Shown here: positions 1 to 8,419 of the stretch, in pieces | How positions within the stretch are numbered: position 1 is the stretch's first letter | Layout: the number at the start of each line of letters is the position of its first letter | Source of the DNA: Acidobacteriota bacterium | GTDB lineage: Bacteria > Acidobacteriota > Terriglobia > Bryobacterales > Bryobacteraceae | Direction: 5' to 3' | Length of the DNA stretch: 64,000 bases | Assembly: GCA_026393985.1 (NCBI GenBank) | Contig: JAPKZB010000078.1 | Coordinates: 1-64,000, forward strand | Notes under the pieces: model-generated | What the model was told of the DNA's origin: nothing | Databases searched by the model: none | Seen by the model: the letters and a program-made list of their open reading frames with translations, nothing else | Translations under genes and position numbers: made by a program

Positions 1-2
1 CT

Positions 3-191
3 GGCGGCTGCAGCAACACGTCCGCCCCGGGCCACAATAACCCCATAGGCCAATCGTTCGACGTCACCTTTGATCTCCTATTCCGCCACTCCTGCGGCGT
101 CCTCTCCAAACTCCTCTTCGGCGACGTCGTCGATTGGCCCAACGTCGAACTCTCCGAAGCGAGTCCGTTGTGCGCGGTTCCTCAGAAGTAA
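3..191 (+). CDS. 3' fragment of an unidentified gene, partial at the window edge
   Basis: One frame is open from base 3 to the TAA at 189-191 and would encode about 62 residues. The gene would start outside the window. I do not recognise the protein. Its last ~14 codons (ending in a SEASPLCAV-type sequence) are made of the same DNA that is repeated at 911-1189, so a dispersed repeat seems to form its 3' end. The frame could be chance. It is listed because the other two frames of this strand close early. Confidence 0.25.
   Translation, partial: GGCSNTSAPGHNNPIGQSFDVTFDLLFRHSCGVLSKLLFGDVVDWPNVELSEASPLCAVPQK
154..180 (+). repeat. single dispersed copy of part of the 93-bp repeat unit
   Basis: The block CCGAAGCGAGTCCGTTGTGC followed by GCGGTT is identical to the second half of each unit in the tandem array at 911-1189, about 750 bp away. 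It stands alone here, which shows that the sequence is dispersed and not only tandem. Confidence 0.8.
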
Positions 192-343
192 AATACCAGC
201 CCCAATCCGTTCAACAGGTCGACCAGCCTCGCCACCTCCTTTTAGCGGCGACGGCTCCTTTCTGGTGAATGCCGCAAACATCGGGGCCCAAGTCGCCACC
301 CCGCAATCACACTGGTCTACGGTCCGGACGCTAGACGGAACCG

Positions 344-574
344 CTACTTCAGCGCCTCGTTGATCTCGATGTCCCGCTTCAGAACGTCACTGAGAAGCTC
401 CGCAAGGCCAACGCCCTTGCGTTCGGCCTTCTCTGAAAAATACTCCCAAACACTCTTTTCAATCGAGGCAGGCAGAAACACGGTTGCTTCAGCGGCAATA
501 TGATGGCGGCCGCGCGTGGCCTTGCCGAAGTCGATCTCCACCGGCATTTCCTCGTCCTTAGGTTGGTTAGTCAT
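344..574 (-). CDS. brnA: BrnA-like antitoxin
   Basis: A 76-residue protein and the likely antitoxin partner of the BrnT-like toxin just upstream. BrnA antitoxins neutralise the BrnT ribonuclease and repress their own operon through a ribbon-helix-helix or helix-turn-helix fold. The C-terminal half (VFLPASIEKSVWEYFSEKAE, then an acidic and basic helix) fits the BrnA/CopG type. The ATG at 574 overlaps the toxin stop by four bases (ATGA), giving the usual toxin-first order with translational coupling. A longer in-frame start at 667 is rejected because it would lie inside brnT. Assignment rests mainly on the neighbour, size and C-terminal motif. Confidence 0.7.
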   Translation of the reverse strand: MTNQPKDEEMPVEIDFGKATRGRHHIAAEATVFLPASIEKSVWEYFSEKAERKGVGLAELLSDVLKRDIEINEALK

Positions 575-876
575 TGGTTTTCTCTGTAGTAACCAGTCTC
601 CGTGGCCGTCGACCGGCGGGCGCTGATGAGCCGAATCTTGACCAGGCAGCTTTCCGTCTCCGTCCACAGATAGGCTACCGACATAGGTATCCCATTCCGC
701 GCCAGCCCGATCGAGAACCAGCGTTCCTCAGACTCGCTGTGATCTGTATCGGCGACGGTGAGAATGCGGGGATCGCTAAAAATGGAAGACGCCAACTCAA
801 AGGACACGCCGTGCTTGCGAAGATTAGCCGCTGCCTTCGCCTCATCCCATTCAAACTGGAACTGTTGTCCATCCAA
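571..876 (-). CDS. brnT: BrnT-like ribonuclease toxin
   Basis: About 101 residues with the full BrnT pattern. There is an N-terminal FEWDEAKAAANLRKHGVSF segment, then a DPR strand, an EERW segment, an IGLARNG turn and the C-terminal IRLISARRSTATETGYY helix. BrnT folds like RelE and cleaves RNA. No ATG precedes the domain closely. I chose TTG at 876 because GGAG lies seven bases ahead and it gives the family's usual length. The open frame runs on upstream through the 93-bp repeats, but that extension is repeat-encoded and probably not translated. The gene forms an operon with brnA. Confidence 0.82.
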   Translation of the reverse strand: MDGQQFQFEWDEAKAAANLRKHGVSFELASSIFSDPRILTVADTDHSESEERWFSIGLARNGIPMSVAYLWTETESCLVKIRLISARRSTATETGYYRENQ

Positions 877-910
877 GCCGATGCTCCAGTACCATGCTAT
901 ACCCGTTCCA

Positions 911-1189
911 AGCGCACAGGCCGGGCAGGCACGGCACCAAAGGGCGAGGAACTCGCCCCTCCCGCCGGGCCGAAGCGAGTCCGTTGTGCGCGGTTTCAAA
1001 AAAAGCGCACAGGCCGCGCAGGCACGGCACCAAAGGGCGAGGAACTCGCCCCTCCTGCCGGGCCGAAGCGAGTCCGTTGTGCGCGGTTTCAAAAAAAGCG
1101 CACGGGCCGCGCAGGCCCGGCACCAACGGGCGAGGAACTCGCCCCTCCCGCCGGGCTGAAGCGAGTCCGTTGTGCGCGGTTTCAAAAAG
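911..1189. repeat. three tandem copies of a 93-bp unit with an internal palindrome
   Basis: Units begin at 911, 1004 and 1097 and differ at only a few positions. Each unit contains the perfect inverted repeat GGGCGAG-GAA-CTCGCCC and the block GAAGCGAGTCCGTTGTGCGC. A run of A residues (5-7) marks each junction. The 93-bp period is a multiple of three, so several frames stay open across the array and give repetitive ORFs on both strands. I regard these ORFs as non-coding. Part of the unit recurs alone at 154-180. The array lies directly upstream of brnT, in the position of its promoter or leader. Confidence 0.92.
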
Positions 1190-1524
1190 AGCCGGCTTGA
1201 CGCCGCCCCCAACGGAGGCGTCCAGCCCTGAGGAACCATCGAACCAGCCTTCCCGAGTTCCATCCCAACCACCGGAATCACCCGCCACCCCACCAAACCC
1301 GCCGCGGCGTCCCGGGGCCTCGAGCCCCGGGCCACCGCCCGCCAAAACCACCGTTTCCCTCCCCCCGCCAACTAGCCGTTCACAACCAATTACGAAAAAT
1401 CTTCATTCCCCCCTATCCCACTCATTCCAAACCACCTAACCCCAATTCCCCACCTCCCCGAACCCCCGCCCTAAACCGGGTTACCCCTCACCCATCCCTC
1501 ACAATCTCCCATGAGAGTCGTCTC
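1190..1524. other. gene-free C-rich stretch
   Basis: Between the tandem repeat and the next start codon the plus strand is strongly C-rich and low in G. No frame shows protein-like composition, and I see no RNA gene. The only ORFs crossing it are extensions of repeat-encoded frames. It probably holds the promoter of the downstream terminase-like module, but no convincing -35/-10 pair was found. Confidence 0.5.
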
Positions 1525-2106
1525 ATGGAAAACCACGAACCAAACACTCAAAAAAAATCACGCGCGGAACAGGCCCGTCTCAACGGCGCCAAGTCCAAAG
1601 GCCCCGTCACCGAGGCCGGTCGCCAACGCTCCCAGCAAGGTCCCCGCAAGCACGGCCGCTATGCCCGCTCGGAAGCCAAAGGCGTTTCGTTCCTCCTCCG
1701 CAACGAAGATCCCGAACAGTTCGCACTCTTCCGCCAGGGCTGGCTCGCCCTGTTCGATCCCCAGTGCGACGCCGAACAGGAGTTCCTCGACGGCTTCATC
1801 TCGAACGAATGGCGGCTCATCCGCTCCCAGGCCGCGGAAACCGCCCTGCTCAACGAAGAAATGCGCCAGCGCAAAGCCGCCGTCGATCCCGGCATCCAGC
1901 ACCTGTCGGCCGGCGTACGGGAACAAACCCGTCTCGGCTTGGCCGTCGCCGGGGCCTATACCAACTCGCGAGCCGCCGAAGCCCTCGATCGCAAAATCAA
2001 CCACCTGCAAAACGCTCGGCTCTCCACCTTGCAGGCGTGGGCGCTCGTGCGCGCGCACGTCACGCGCGCGCAAGGAAGAACCCAGGAAACTGTTGATCCC
2101 AAATAA
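1525..2106 (+). CDS. protein with basic N-terminus, first gene of a terminase-like module
   Basis: 193 residues, function unknown. Residues ~10-45 are very basic and rich in Gly, Arg, Lys and Gln (SRAEQARLNGAKSKGPVTEA, then GRQRSQQGPRKHG), as in a nucleic-acid-binding arm. The rest is predicted mostly helical, with charged stretches around NEWRLIRSQAAETALLNEE. From memory, proteins with a similar SRANGAKSKGPVT-type N-terminus are common in Solibacter-like genomes without a known role. Its place immediately before TerL-like ATPase and nuclease genes makes a small-terminase-like DNA-recognition role possible, but that is inference from position only. The start gives a clean frame; a 14-bp earlier ATG belongs to another frame. 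Confidence 0.7.
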   Translation: MENHEPNTQKKSRAEQARLNGAKSKGPVTEAGRQRSQQGPRKHGRYARSEAKGVSFLLRNEDPEQFALFRQGWLALFDPQCDAEQEFLDGFISNEWRLIRSQAAETALLNEEMRQRKAAVDPGIQHLSAGVREQTRLGLAVAGAYTNSRAAEALDRKINHLQNARLSTLQAWALVRAHVTRAQGRTQETVDPK

Positions 2107-2142
2107 CTTATCGGTTCGGTTCTCTCTCTTACCGATCCCGCT

Positions 2143-2197
2143 AGAACCCAAATAGAACCCAACTGGAACCCAAACAGAACCCAACCGGAACCAAAAC
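2143..2197. repeat. five direct 11-bp repeats before the terminase-like ATPase
   Basis: Units (A/G)GAACCCAA(N)(N) start at 2143, 2154, 2165, 2176 and 2187. The fifth is degenerate and ends one base before the ATG at 2199. The 11-bp period is close to one helical turn, so each unit presents the same DNA face. The array is intergenic and contains no better ribosome-binding site than its last GGAA. Confidence 0.9.
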
Positions 2198-2198
2198 C

Positions 2199-3011
2199 AT
2201 GTCTCTCTGGAGCTTCTTCGAACCCGCGGACGACCCGGCCGATGCCGTCTTCGGCTCGCTCATCCGGGCGCCGGATCCCGAGCCTGCCATCTCGGCCGAT
2301 CCGGCGGACCTGGCCCGCCAACTCCTCAGCTTTCCGCTCGATTCCGTGCAACTGGAAATCCTGCGGTCCCCGGCGCAATACATCGCCCTGTGCTGCCACC
2401 GTCAGTGGGGTAAAACGCAATGCGCCGCGCTCAAAGCGGTCCATCTGGCGCTCCGGCAGCCCGGCGCGGAAATCATCCTGGTCGCCCCGTCGCTGCGCCA
2501 GTCCGGGGCCCTGTTGCGCGCCATGTTCGGCTTCCTGAACACGCTCAAAATCAACGTCAAGTCCGACGGGCTCAACCGGCTCTCCATGCTGCTGCCCAAC
2601 GGCTCCCGCATCGTGGCCATTCCCAATGCAAGCGATACCGTCCGCGGCTTCTCGAACGTCAGCCTCGTCATCATCGACGAAGCCGCTTACGTCCGCGACG
2701 AAACCTATCGTGCCGTCTTCCCGTTTCTGGCCGCGTCCCGGGGCAAACTGCTCCTGCTCAGCACCCCGCATGGCCAGCACGGCTTCTTCTATCGCGCCGT
2801 GCACGAGCCGGAAAACAACTTCGTCCGCTACCTCGTCCGGGCCTCGGAATCCGGCCGGTTAACCCCCAAATTTCTCGCCATGGCCCGGCTCGAACTCGGC
2901 GACTCCTACGCCCAGGAGTTCGAATGCAGCTTCACCATGGGCGAAGAGCAAATCTTCGATCGCAGCCTCATCGACCAGGCGCTCGATCCCATCATCCAGG
3001 CTTTTCGCTAA
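2199..3011 (+). CDS. TerL-type terminase ATPase domain protein
   Basis: 270 residues resembling the N-terminal ATPase half of phage large terminases, which power DNA translocation into capsids. The Walker A is HRQWGKT (Lys ~72), very like the RQLGKT loop of T4 gp17. Walker B is LVIIDEAA and the coupling motif is LLLLSTPHG. An arginine-rich SDTVRGFS segment precedes Walker B. The reading frame ends at TAA 3009-3011. The same frame reopens 12 bases later as the nuclease half, so a normal two-domain TerL is split by one stop codon. No portal, capsid, integrase or lysis gene is near. It may be a domesticated or decayed prophage remnant, or a dedicated two-subunit enzyme. Confidence 0.82.
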   Translation: MSLWSFFEPADDPADAVFGSLIRAPDPEPAISADPADLARQLLSFPLDSVQLEILRSPAQYIALCCHRQWGKTQCAALKAVHLALRQPGAEIILVAPSLRQSGALLRAMFGFLNTLKINVKSDGLNRLSMLLPNGSRIVAIPNASDTVRGFSNVSLVIIDEAAYVRDETYRAVFPFLAASRGKLLLLSTPHGQHGFFYRAVHEPENNFVRYLVRASESGRLTPKFLAMARLELGDSYAQEFECSFTMGEEQIFDRSLIDQALDPIIQAFR

Positions 3012-3023
3012 CCCCCAAATCTC

Positions 3024-3725
3024 ATGCTGCGACCACAGATTCCCGATTGCACCCAGCACTACTTCCTCGGGCTCGACCTCGGCAAGCGCGTCGATCGCTC
3101 CGCGCTCGCCGTTCTCGAGCTCCAATGGGAGAACCACGGCTTCGATTACGCCTGGCACGTACCCATTCGCCGGCCCGTCGTCCGGCTCATTCGCGCCGAA
3201 CGCTTTCCGCTCGGCATGCCCTATCTCGACCTGCCGCCCATTCTCGCGGATGTGCTCCGCCGGCTCGCGCGTCTGCCGCTGCTGCCGGGTAACGCGCCCC
3301 AAGCCTACCGGCAGGACCTCGTCGTCGATGCGGCCAACGCCGGCGCCTTCCTGCTCGAAATCCTGCAAAAGCAGCGGCTGCCGGCCACGCTGGTGCCCGT
3401 CTCCATCACGGGCGGCGAGCAGGAAAATCGGCTCGCCGGCGGCATCTGGTCCGTCCCGCGGCCCATCCTGTTTTCCAATCTCCGCATGCTTTTCGAAGCC
3501 GGCACCCTGCGCATCGCCCAGGACCTACCGGGCTATCGCACCCTCGTCGAAGAACTGCTGTCGGCCAAGGCGTCCGGCCCGCAGCGCGCTCACGACGACG
3601 TAGCCATCGCCGTAGCTCTCGGCGCTTGGCGCGCTGCGCGCGAAATCCCGCAGTTGCGCCAGCCGCATCCCCAACGGGTTACGGCCACTAAGTTTCTGGT
3701 CAATCCAGGTCAACAAGTCATCTAA
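3024..3725 (+). CDS. TerL-type terminase nuclease domain protein
   Basis: 233 residues matching the C-terminal RNase-H-fold nuclease half of large terminases. Acidic catalytic positions appear in the expected order: GLDLGKRVDRSALAVLE near residue 18, LVVDAANAG near 102 and AHDDVAIAVALG near 191. All three metal-binding motifs are therefore kept. The gene is in the same frame as the ATPase gene, with four codons between the upstream TAA and this ATG, and no other stop. Conserved catalytic residues argue against simple decay. Whether the two halves act as separate subunits or are joined by stop-codon readthrough cannot be seen. Confidence 0.75.
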   Translation: MLRPQIPDCTQHYFLGLDLGKRVDRSALAVLELQWENHGFDYAWHVPIRRPVVRLIRAERFPLGMPYLDLPPILADVLRRLARLPLLPGNAPQAYRQDLVVDAANAGAFLLEILQKQRLPATLVPVSITGGEQENRLAGGIWSVPRPILFSNLRMLFEAGTLRIAQDLPGYRTLVEELLSAKASGPQRAHDDVAIAVALGAWRAAREIPQLRQPHPQRVTATKFLVNPGQQVI

Positions 3726-3734
3726 GTTGGAAAT

Positions 3735-6700
3735 ATGCGTTTGACTCTTCTGGTCATCACCGCCATCACGTTACTCTCGGCGCAGTCCACCGATGGACTT
3801 ATCTCCGGCGCCGTCCGGGATCCCAGCGGCGCCATCATCTCCGGCGCCCGGCTCGAAATCCGCAACGCCAACACCGGCGTCACCACCCGCGCGGAAAGCA
3901 ACGCCCAGGGCATCTACTCCTTCCCTGCCCTCGCGGTCGGCCAGTATCGCATCACGGCCACCCATCCGGGCTTTCAAACCAGCGTCCTTGAAAACATCCG
4001 CCTCGACGTCGGCGCGCGCCTCGCACTCGACTTCACGCTCCCTGTCGCCGCCGCCGGCCAAAGCGTCGAAGTCGTCGCCGAAGCCAAACTCGATCTCGCC
4101 TACGCCACCTCCTCGGTCGGCGGCGTCCTCACCGAAAAGAAAATCCTCGACCTGCCGCTCACCAGCCGCAACGCGATTCTCTTCGCCACCACCCAAGCCG
4201 GCACCTTCGGCGACTACTTCAGCGGCGCCCGCATCGGCACCCTCAATATCCAGGTCGACGGCGTCAACATCCAGGACGCCCGCATCAACCAGGGCCGTTC
4301 CACCCCGTTCTTTCTCTCCACCGACCGCGTCGCCGAGTTCCGCGTCGTCACCTCGCCCGCCGACGCTGAATACGGCCGCGGCAGCGGACAAATCCAGATG
4401 ATCACCCGCTCCGGCACCAACGATCTCCACGGCAGCCTCTTCGAGTTCCATCGCAATACCGTCCTCAACGCCAACACCTGGTTCAATAACTTCCAGGGCA
4501 GCAACGCTAACAGCCAGCCCATCGCGCCCCGCAACTTCCTCATCCGCAACCAGTACGGCGCCCGCGCCGGCGGACCCGTCGTCCTCCCCAAACTCTACAA
4601 AGGCAAAAACCGGACCTTCTTCCACCTCCTCTGGGAAGCCGAACGCATCGCCCAGCGCAATCGCGTCACCCGCACCGTCTATACCGAATCCGCCCGCCGC
4701 GGCCTCTACCGCTTCTTCCCGGGCGCGCAAAACGCCAACGCCACCGCCAATATCCCCGTCGTCGACTTCCAGGGCAACCCGGTCGCCCCGCGTACCGCCA
4801 CCGGCCCCTTAAGCAGCGTCAACGTCTACTCGGTAGATCCCCTGCGCAGCCGCCCCGACCCGAGCGGCGCCGTCCAGCAGATGCTCGGCCTCATGCCCCT
4901 GCCCAACGTCTTCAACGTGGGCGACGGCCTCAACACCGCCGGCTACGCCTGGATCCAGCCCGCCAGTTCCCGCCGCGATCAGTACAACCTCAAACTCGAT
5001 CACAACTTCAACGACCGCCATCGCCTCAGCTTCAGTTGGAACCGCGAAGACAGCCTCAGCCTCAACGGCTTCCAAAGCCAGCGCTTCCCCAACGCGCCCG
5101 GCGGCAACGTCGACTCCCCCGATAGCGTCTACAGCCTCAAACTCTTCTCCATCCTGCGCCCGAACCTCCTCAACGAGTTCACAGTCGGCGCCCTGCGCAG
5201 CCGCTCCCGCAGCCTCGCGCCCTGGGAGGTGCCCGGCGGTCTCGCCGCCCTGCCCAAAATCAACGGCCAGCCGTACCTGATCGACCTGCTCACGGTCACC
5301 GACCCCATCCTCGTCGATAACGACCCCCAGGGCCGCATCTCGCCCAACTATCAGTGGAGCGACACCATCTCCTGGCTCAAAGGCAAACACAACATCCGCG
5401 CCGGCGGCGGCGTCTGGTTCGTCTCCTCGAACGGTTTCAACTCCTTCGATGTCATGCCCCGCGTCGTCCTCGGCAACGGCATCCAGCCCGTCCAGAACAT
5501 GGGCACCGTCGCCGGCCTCGGCGTCAATCGCGGCGGCGCCGAAAACCTGCTCAATAACCTGGCCGGCTCTATCAGCACCGTCTCCCAGGCCGTGAACGCG
5601 CCCGGCGGGTCCAACCCGCAGTTCCTGCCCGGCGAATATAAACAGCGCACCTGGAAAAACCAGGAGTACTTCCTCTTCTTCAAAGACGACTACCGCCTGT
5701 CGAAAAACACGACCCTCAACCTTGGCCTCCGCTACGAGTACTTCAGTGTTCCCTACGACCCCAACGGCAAAACCGCCGGACTCGCCGGCGGCGGCGGCTC
5801 CCTCTTCGGCATCTCCGGCCGCGACTACTCCGCCATGTTCCGCCCCGGCGCCGCCGGCGGCGCCCTCACGCAGGTCGAACTCATCGGACCCGGCTCGGCC
5901 AATCCCTCGCGCCAGCTCTTCCGCCCGGACCGCAACAACCTCTCCCCGCACGTCGGCCTCAGTTGGGCCCCCTCCTGGCTCGGCGCCAATAAGACCATCC
6001 TGCGCCTCGGCTACAGCATGGGCTATGAACGCACGGCCCTCCGCCTCATCGACGTCGTCAGCGGCGACCAGCCCGGCCTGCGCGAACTCGTCGTCCAGCG
6101 CCCCGGCGCCTATACGCCCCTCGGCGCGCTATCGCTCCCGCTCCGGCCCAACGGCCGCCCCCTCGATACCGTCCCCTTCACCGACCGCGCCCAAACCGTC
6201 CGCGGCTTTGAAGACAACCTCCGCACGCCCTACGTGCAGAACTTCAACGTGAGCCTCCAGCGCTCGCTACCCGCCAGCCTCCTGCTCGACGTCCGCTACG
6301 TCGGTAACAAAGGCACGCGCCTCATGCGCACTACCAACCTGAACGAAGTGAACGTCTTTGAAAACGGCCTGCTCGACGCCTTCCTCAGCGCCCAGCGCGG
6401 CGGCGAATCCCCGCTGCTCGACCGCATCTTCCAGCCCCTGCGCGGCACCGCCTCCGGCGCCACCTTCGCCCGCACCAACGCCACGCTCCAATCTCATCTC
6501 GCCAATAACAACGTCGGCTCCTTCGCCAACTTCATCAACACGCAAAACGTCGGCGGCCGCAACGGCGGGCTGCTCCCGCTCGCCGGCCTGCCCGAAAACT
6601 TCTTCGTCGTCAATCCCCAGTTCTCCGGCGCCCAACTGGTCGGCAACTACGCCAACTCTAGCTACCACTCCTTCCAGGTCGATCTGTCGAAGCGCTTTTC

Positions 6701-7484
6701 AAACGGCGTCTCGATGCAGATGAACTACACCTGGGCCAAAGCCCTCGGCGAAGAGGAAGGCGCCGGCGAGAGCCTCCTCGACAGCTACCGCACCAACCGC
6801 AACCGCCGCCTCGACAAGCGCCAGCTCTCCTTCGGCGCGCCCCATGTCTTCCGCTCCAACTGGATCTGGAATCTCCCCATTGGGCCCAAGCGCCGCCTGC
6901 TCGGCAACACCCGCGGCTGGGCCGGCCGCCTGCTCGAAAACTGGCAGGTCGGAGCACTCTATAACGTCTTCTCAGGCACCCCCATGAGTTGGGAGAGCGA
7001 GATCGCCTCCTTCAGCCAGGTGTCCGACGATACGAGCGTCGATACCATCGCCGGCGTCGCGCGGCAGGGCCAGGTCACCAAACGCGGCAACGGCGTCTTC
7101 TTCTACCCCGGCTACACCGTCGGGCCGGACCCGCAGGTCCGCCGGCTCACCACCGCCGGGGGCGTCCAACAGCGCAGCACCCTGCTGGCCGTCTTCGATG
7201 CGAGCGGCCGCCCCATCGCCACCAATCCCGCGCCGGGCACGCTCGGCGCCCTGCAGCCGCGCTTCTTCTACGGACCCGGCTACTTCGCCTTCGATCTCAA
7301 CCTGCTGAAGACCTTCACCATCCGCGAAGGCATCCAGTTCCAGCTCGGCGTCACCGCCGATAACATCACGAATACCCCCGCCTTCGACGATCCCGATATC
7401 GTCATCAACTCGCCCACCTTCGGCCAGATCAGCGGCGCCGACGGCAACCGCATCGTCATTCTCAGCGGCCGCCTGACGTTCTAG
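3735..7484 (+). CDS. Oar-like TonB-dependent outer-membrane receptor with carboxypeptidase-regulatory-like domain
   Basis: 1249 residues. A signal peptide (MRLTLLVITAITLLSAQ) is followed at ~20-100 by a carboxypeptidase-regulatory-like beta-sandwich (SGAVRDPSGAIISGARLEI, then YRITATHPGF). Next comes a plug-like region (~110-240) and a long beta-barrel region ending in aromatic RLTF, typical of outer-membrane barrels. Such proteins are abundant in acidobacteria and probably take up polymers or act in surface functions; the ligand is unknown. The gene ends convergently with the esterase, the two stop codons sharing the palindrome CTAG. Confidence 0.9.
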   Translation: MRLTLLVITAITLLSAQSTDGLISGAVRDPSGAIISGARLEIRNANTGVTTRAESNAQGIYSFPALAVGQYRITATHPGFQTSVLENIRLDVGARLALDFTLPVAAAGQSVEVVAEAKLDLAYATSSVGGVLTEKKILDLPLTSRNAILFATTQAGTFGDYFSGARIGTLNIQVDGVNIQDARINQGRSTPFFLSTDRVAEFRVVTSPADAEYGRGSGQIQMITRSGTNDLHGSLFEFHRNTVLNANTWFNNFQGSNANSQPIAPRNFLIRNQYGARAGGPVVLPKLYKGKNRTFFHLLWEAERIAQRNRVTRTVYTESARRGLYRFFPGAQNANATANIPVVDFQGNPVAPRTATGPLSSVNVYSVDPLRSRPDPSGAVQQMLGLMPLPNVFNVGDGLNTAGYAWIQPASSRRDQYNLKLDHNFNDRHRLSFSWNREDSLSLNGFQSQRFPNAPGGNVDSPDSVYSLKLFSILRPNLLNEFTVGALRSRSRSLAPWEVPGGLAALPKINGQPYLIDLLTVTDPILVDNDPQGRISPNYQWSDTISWLKGKHNIRAGGGVWFVSSNGFNSFDVMPRVVLGNGIQPVQNMGTVAGLGVNRGGAENLLNNLAGSISTVSQAVNAPGGSNPQFLPGEYKQRTWKNQEYFLFFKDDYRLSKNTTLNLGLRYEYFSVPYDPNGKTAGLAGGGGSLFGISGRDYSAMFRPGAAGGALTQVELIGPGSANPSRQLFRPDRNNLSPHVGLSWAPSWLGANKTILRLGYSMGYERTALRLIDVVSGDQPGLRELVVQRPGAYTPLGALSLPLRPNGRPLDTVPFTDRAQTVRGFEDNLRTPYVQNFNVSLQRSLPASLLLDVRYVGNKGTRLMRTTNLNEVNVFENGLLDAFLSAQRGGESPLLDRIFQPLRGTASGATFARTNATLQSHLANNNVGSFANFINTQNVGGRNGGLLPLAGLPENFFVVNPQFSGAQLVGNYANSSYHSFQVDLSKRFSNGVSMQMNYTWAKALGEEEGAGESLLDSYRTNRNRRLDKRQLSFGAPHVFRSNWIWNLPIGPKRRLLGNTRGWAGRLLENWQVGALYNVFSGTPMSWESEIASFSQVSDDTSVDTIAGVARQGQVTKRGNGVFFYPGYTVGPDPQVRRLTTAGGVQQRSTLLAVFDASGRPIATNPAPGTLGALQPRFFYGPGYFAFDLNLLKTFTIREGIQFQLGVTADNITNTPAFDDPDIVINSPTFGQISGADGNRIVILSGRLTF

Positions 7485-8356
7485 AAGTGAAACCGGAAAC
7501 CGTGCGCCCCGCTCCGGGCGTAATAAGCCTTCGTGTCGTGGCTCACGCCCAGCAGAATCTCATACTCATGCGGAATCCCCCGCGCCCGCAGCCAAGGATG
7601 CAGCGCCTCGGAGTCCTCAAACGCGACATCCTTGCTACCAATCACCAGCCGGATCCGCAGCTCGCCCAACCGGGCCGAGTTGTGATGCGCCAGCTCAAAC
7701 ACATCATCATCGGCTGACCACCACTGCTGCAGCTTGGCAATCCACGCCTGCTGCTCGACCGAGATGCCGGGGAAGTAACCATCAAGCGGAAGCCGCTTAT
7801 ACGACCCCGCGTAAGCGACCACGGAGTGAAACAGCTCCGGATACTTGAAGGCCAGCTTCAGCGCCCCGTTGGCGCCCATCGACATCCCTTCCAGACTCCG
7901 GCCGGCCGGCGTCGCAATCGTGCGGAACGTCGCATCGATATGCGGAATCAGCTCCCGGATAATCATCGTCTCCGGCATCACGTTCTGCGGCTTCCAGTCG
8001 CGATACTCAGTCCGGCGGCCCCCGTTCGGAAACACGAGGATCGCCGACTCGGTCAGCCCGGCGGCGATCGCCTTCTGATACTCCTCGGCCACCCAGAGCG
8101 TCGAGGACTCGTTACCGCCCGCCCCGTGCAGCCAATAGATCACCGGATAGCGCTTCCCGGAGCTCTCATACTCCGGCGGCAGATAAACGTTATACCCCAC
8201 ATCGCGCTGCATCGACGCGCTGCGCAAAACAAGGTGCTGCACCCCCGCAGGCTTCGCCGCCGGCGGATTCACCCAGTTGATATCGAAAACCAAAGGCTGC
8301 CGCTCGGCGAGCAGCGGCAGAGCCAGAAAAGGAAGAAAAGCAAAAAGGAGCTTCAC
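7481..8356 (-). CDS. secreted esterase of the esterase D / feruloyl-esterase-like family
   Basis: 291 residues of alpha/beta-hydrolase type (PF00756-like). A signal peptide (VKLLFAFLPFLALPLLAE) precedes an N-terminal beta region (YNVYLPPEYESSGKRYPVIY). The HGAGG oxyanion loop, nucleophile elbow GMSMG, acid in VIGSKDVAFED and base in LGVSHD are all present. It should hydrolyse carboxylic esters on sugars or plant polymers in the periplasm or outside. I chose GTG at 8356 because it begins the signal peptide; the frame remains open far upstream inside the peroxidase gene and that part is an antisense shadow. It is divergent from the haem peroxidase, with 63 bp between starts. Confidence 0.87.
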   Translation of the reverse strand: MKLLFAFLPFLALPLLAERQPLVFDINWVNPPAAKPAGVQHLVLRSASMQRDVGYNVYLPPEYESSGKRYPVIYWLHGAGGNESSTLWVAEEYQKAIAAGLTESAILVFPNGGRRTEYRDWKPQNVMPETMIIRELIPHIDATFRTIATPAGRSLEGMSMGANGALKLAFKYPELFHSVVAYAGSYKRLPLDGYFPGISVEQQAWIAKLQQWWSADDDVFELAHHNSARLGELRIRLVIGSKDVAFEDSEALHPWLRARGIPHEYEILLGVSHDTKAYYARSGAHGFRFHF

Positions 8357-8419
8357 GGCCCCTGAGTATATCCCAAGCGCCAATGTCTCTTTTCCGAATC
8401 GAAACGCGCTTAACCCGAC

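Noticed and set aside
911-1189. CRISPR array
   Set aside because: The three units are contiguous 93-bp tandem copies with no unique spacers, and no cas gene is present.
571-1371. 266-aa minus-strand ORF fusing repeat peptides to BrnT
   Set aside because: The N-terminal 165 residues are encoded by the 93-bp repeats and C-rich flank. The recognisable domain begins only at the TTG near 876 with its own ribosome-binding site.
894-1439. Plus-strand ORFs with Arg/Pro-rich tandem peptide repeats
   Set aside because: They exist because the repeat period is a multiple of three. Several frames are open at once and none shows a domain or start signal.
3009-3011. Stop between terminase halves as a recoded (Sec or Pyl) codon
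   Set aside because: The codon is TAA, not TGA or TAG, so selenocysteine or pyrrolysine insertion does not apply.
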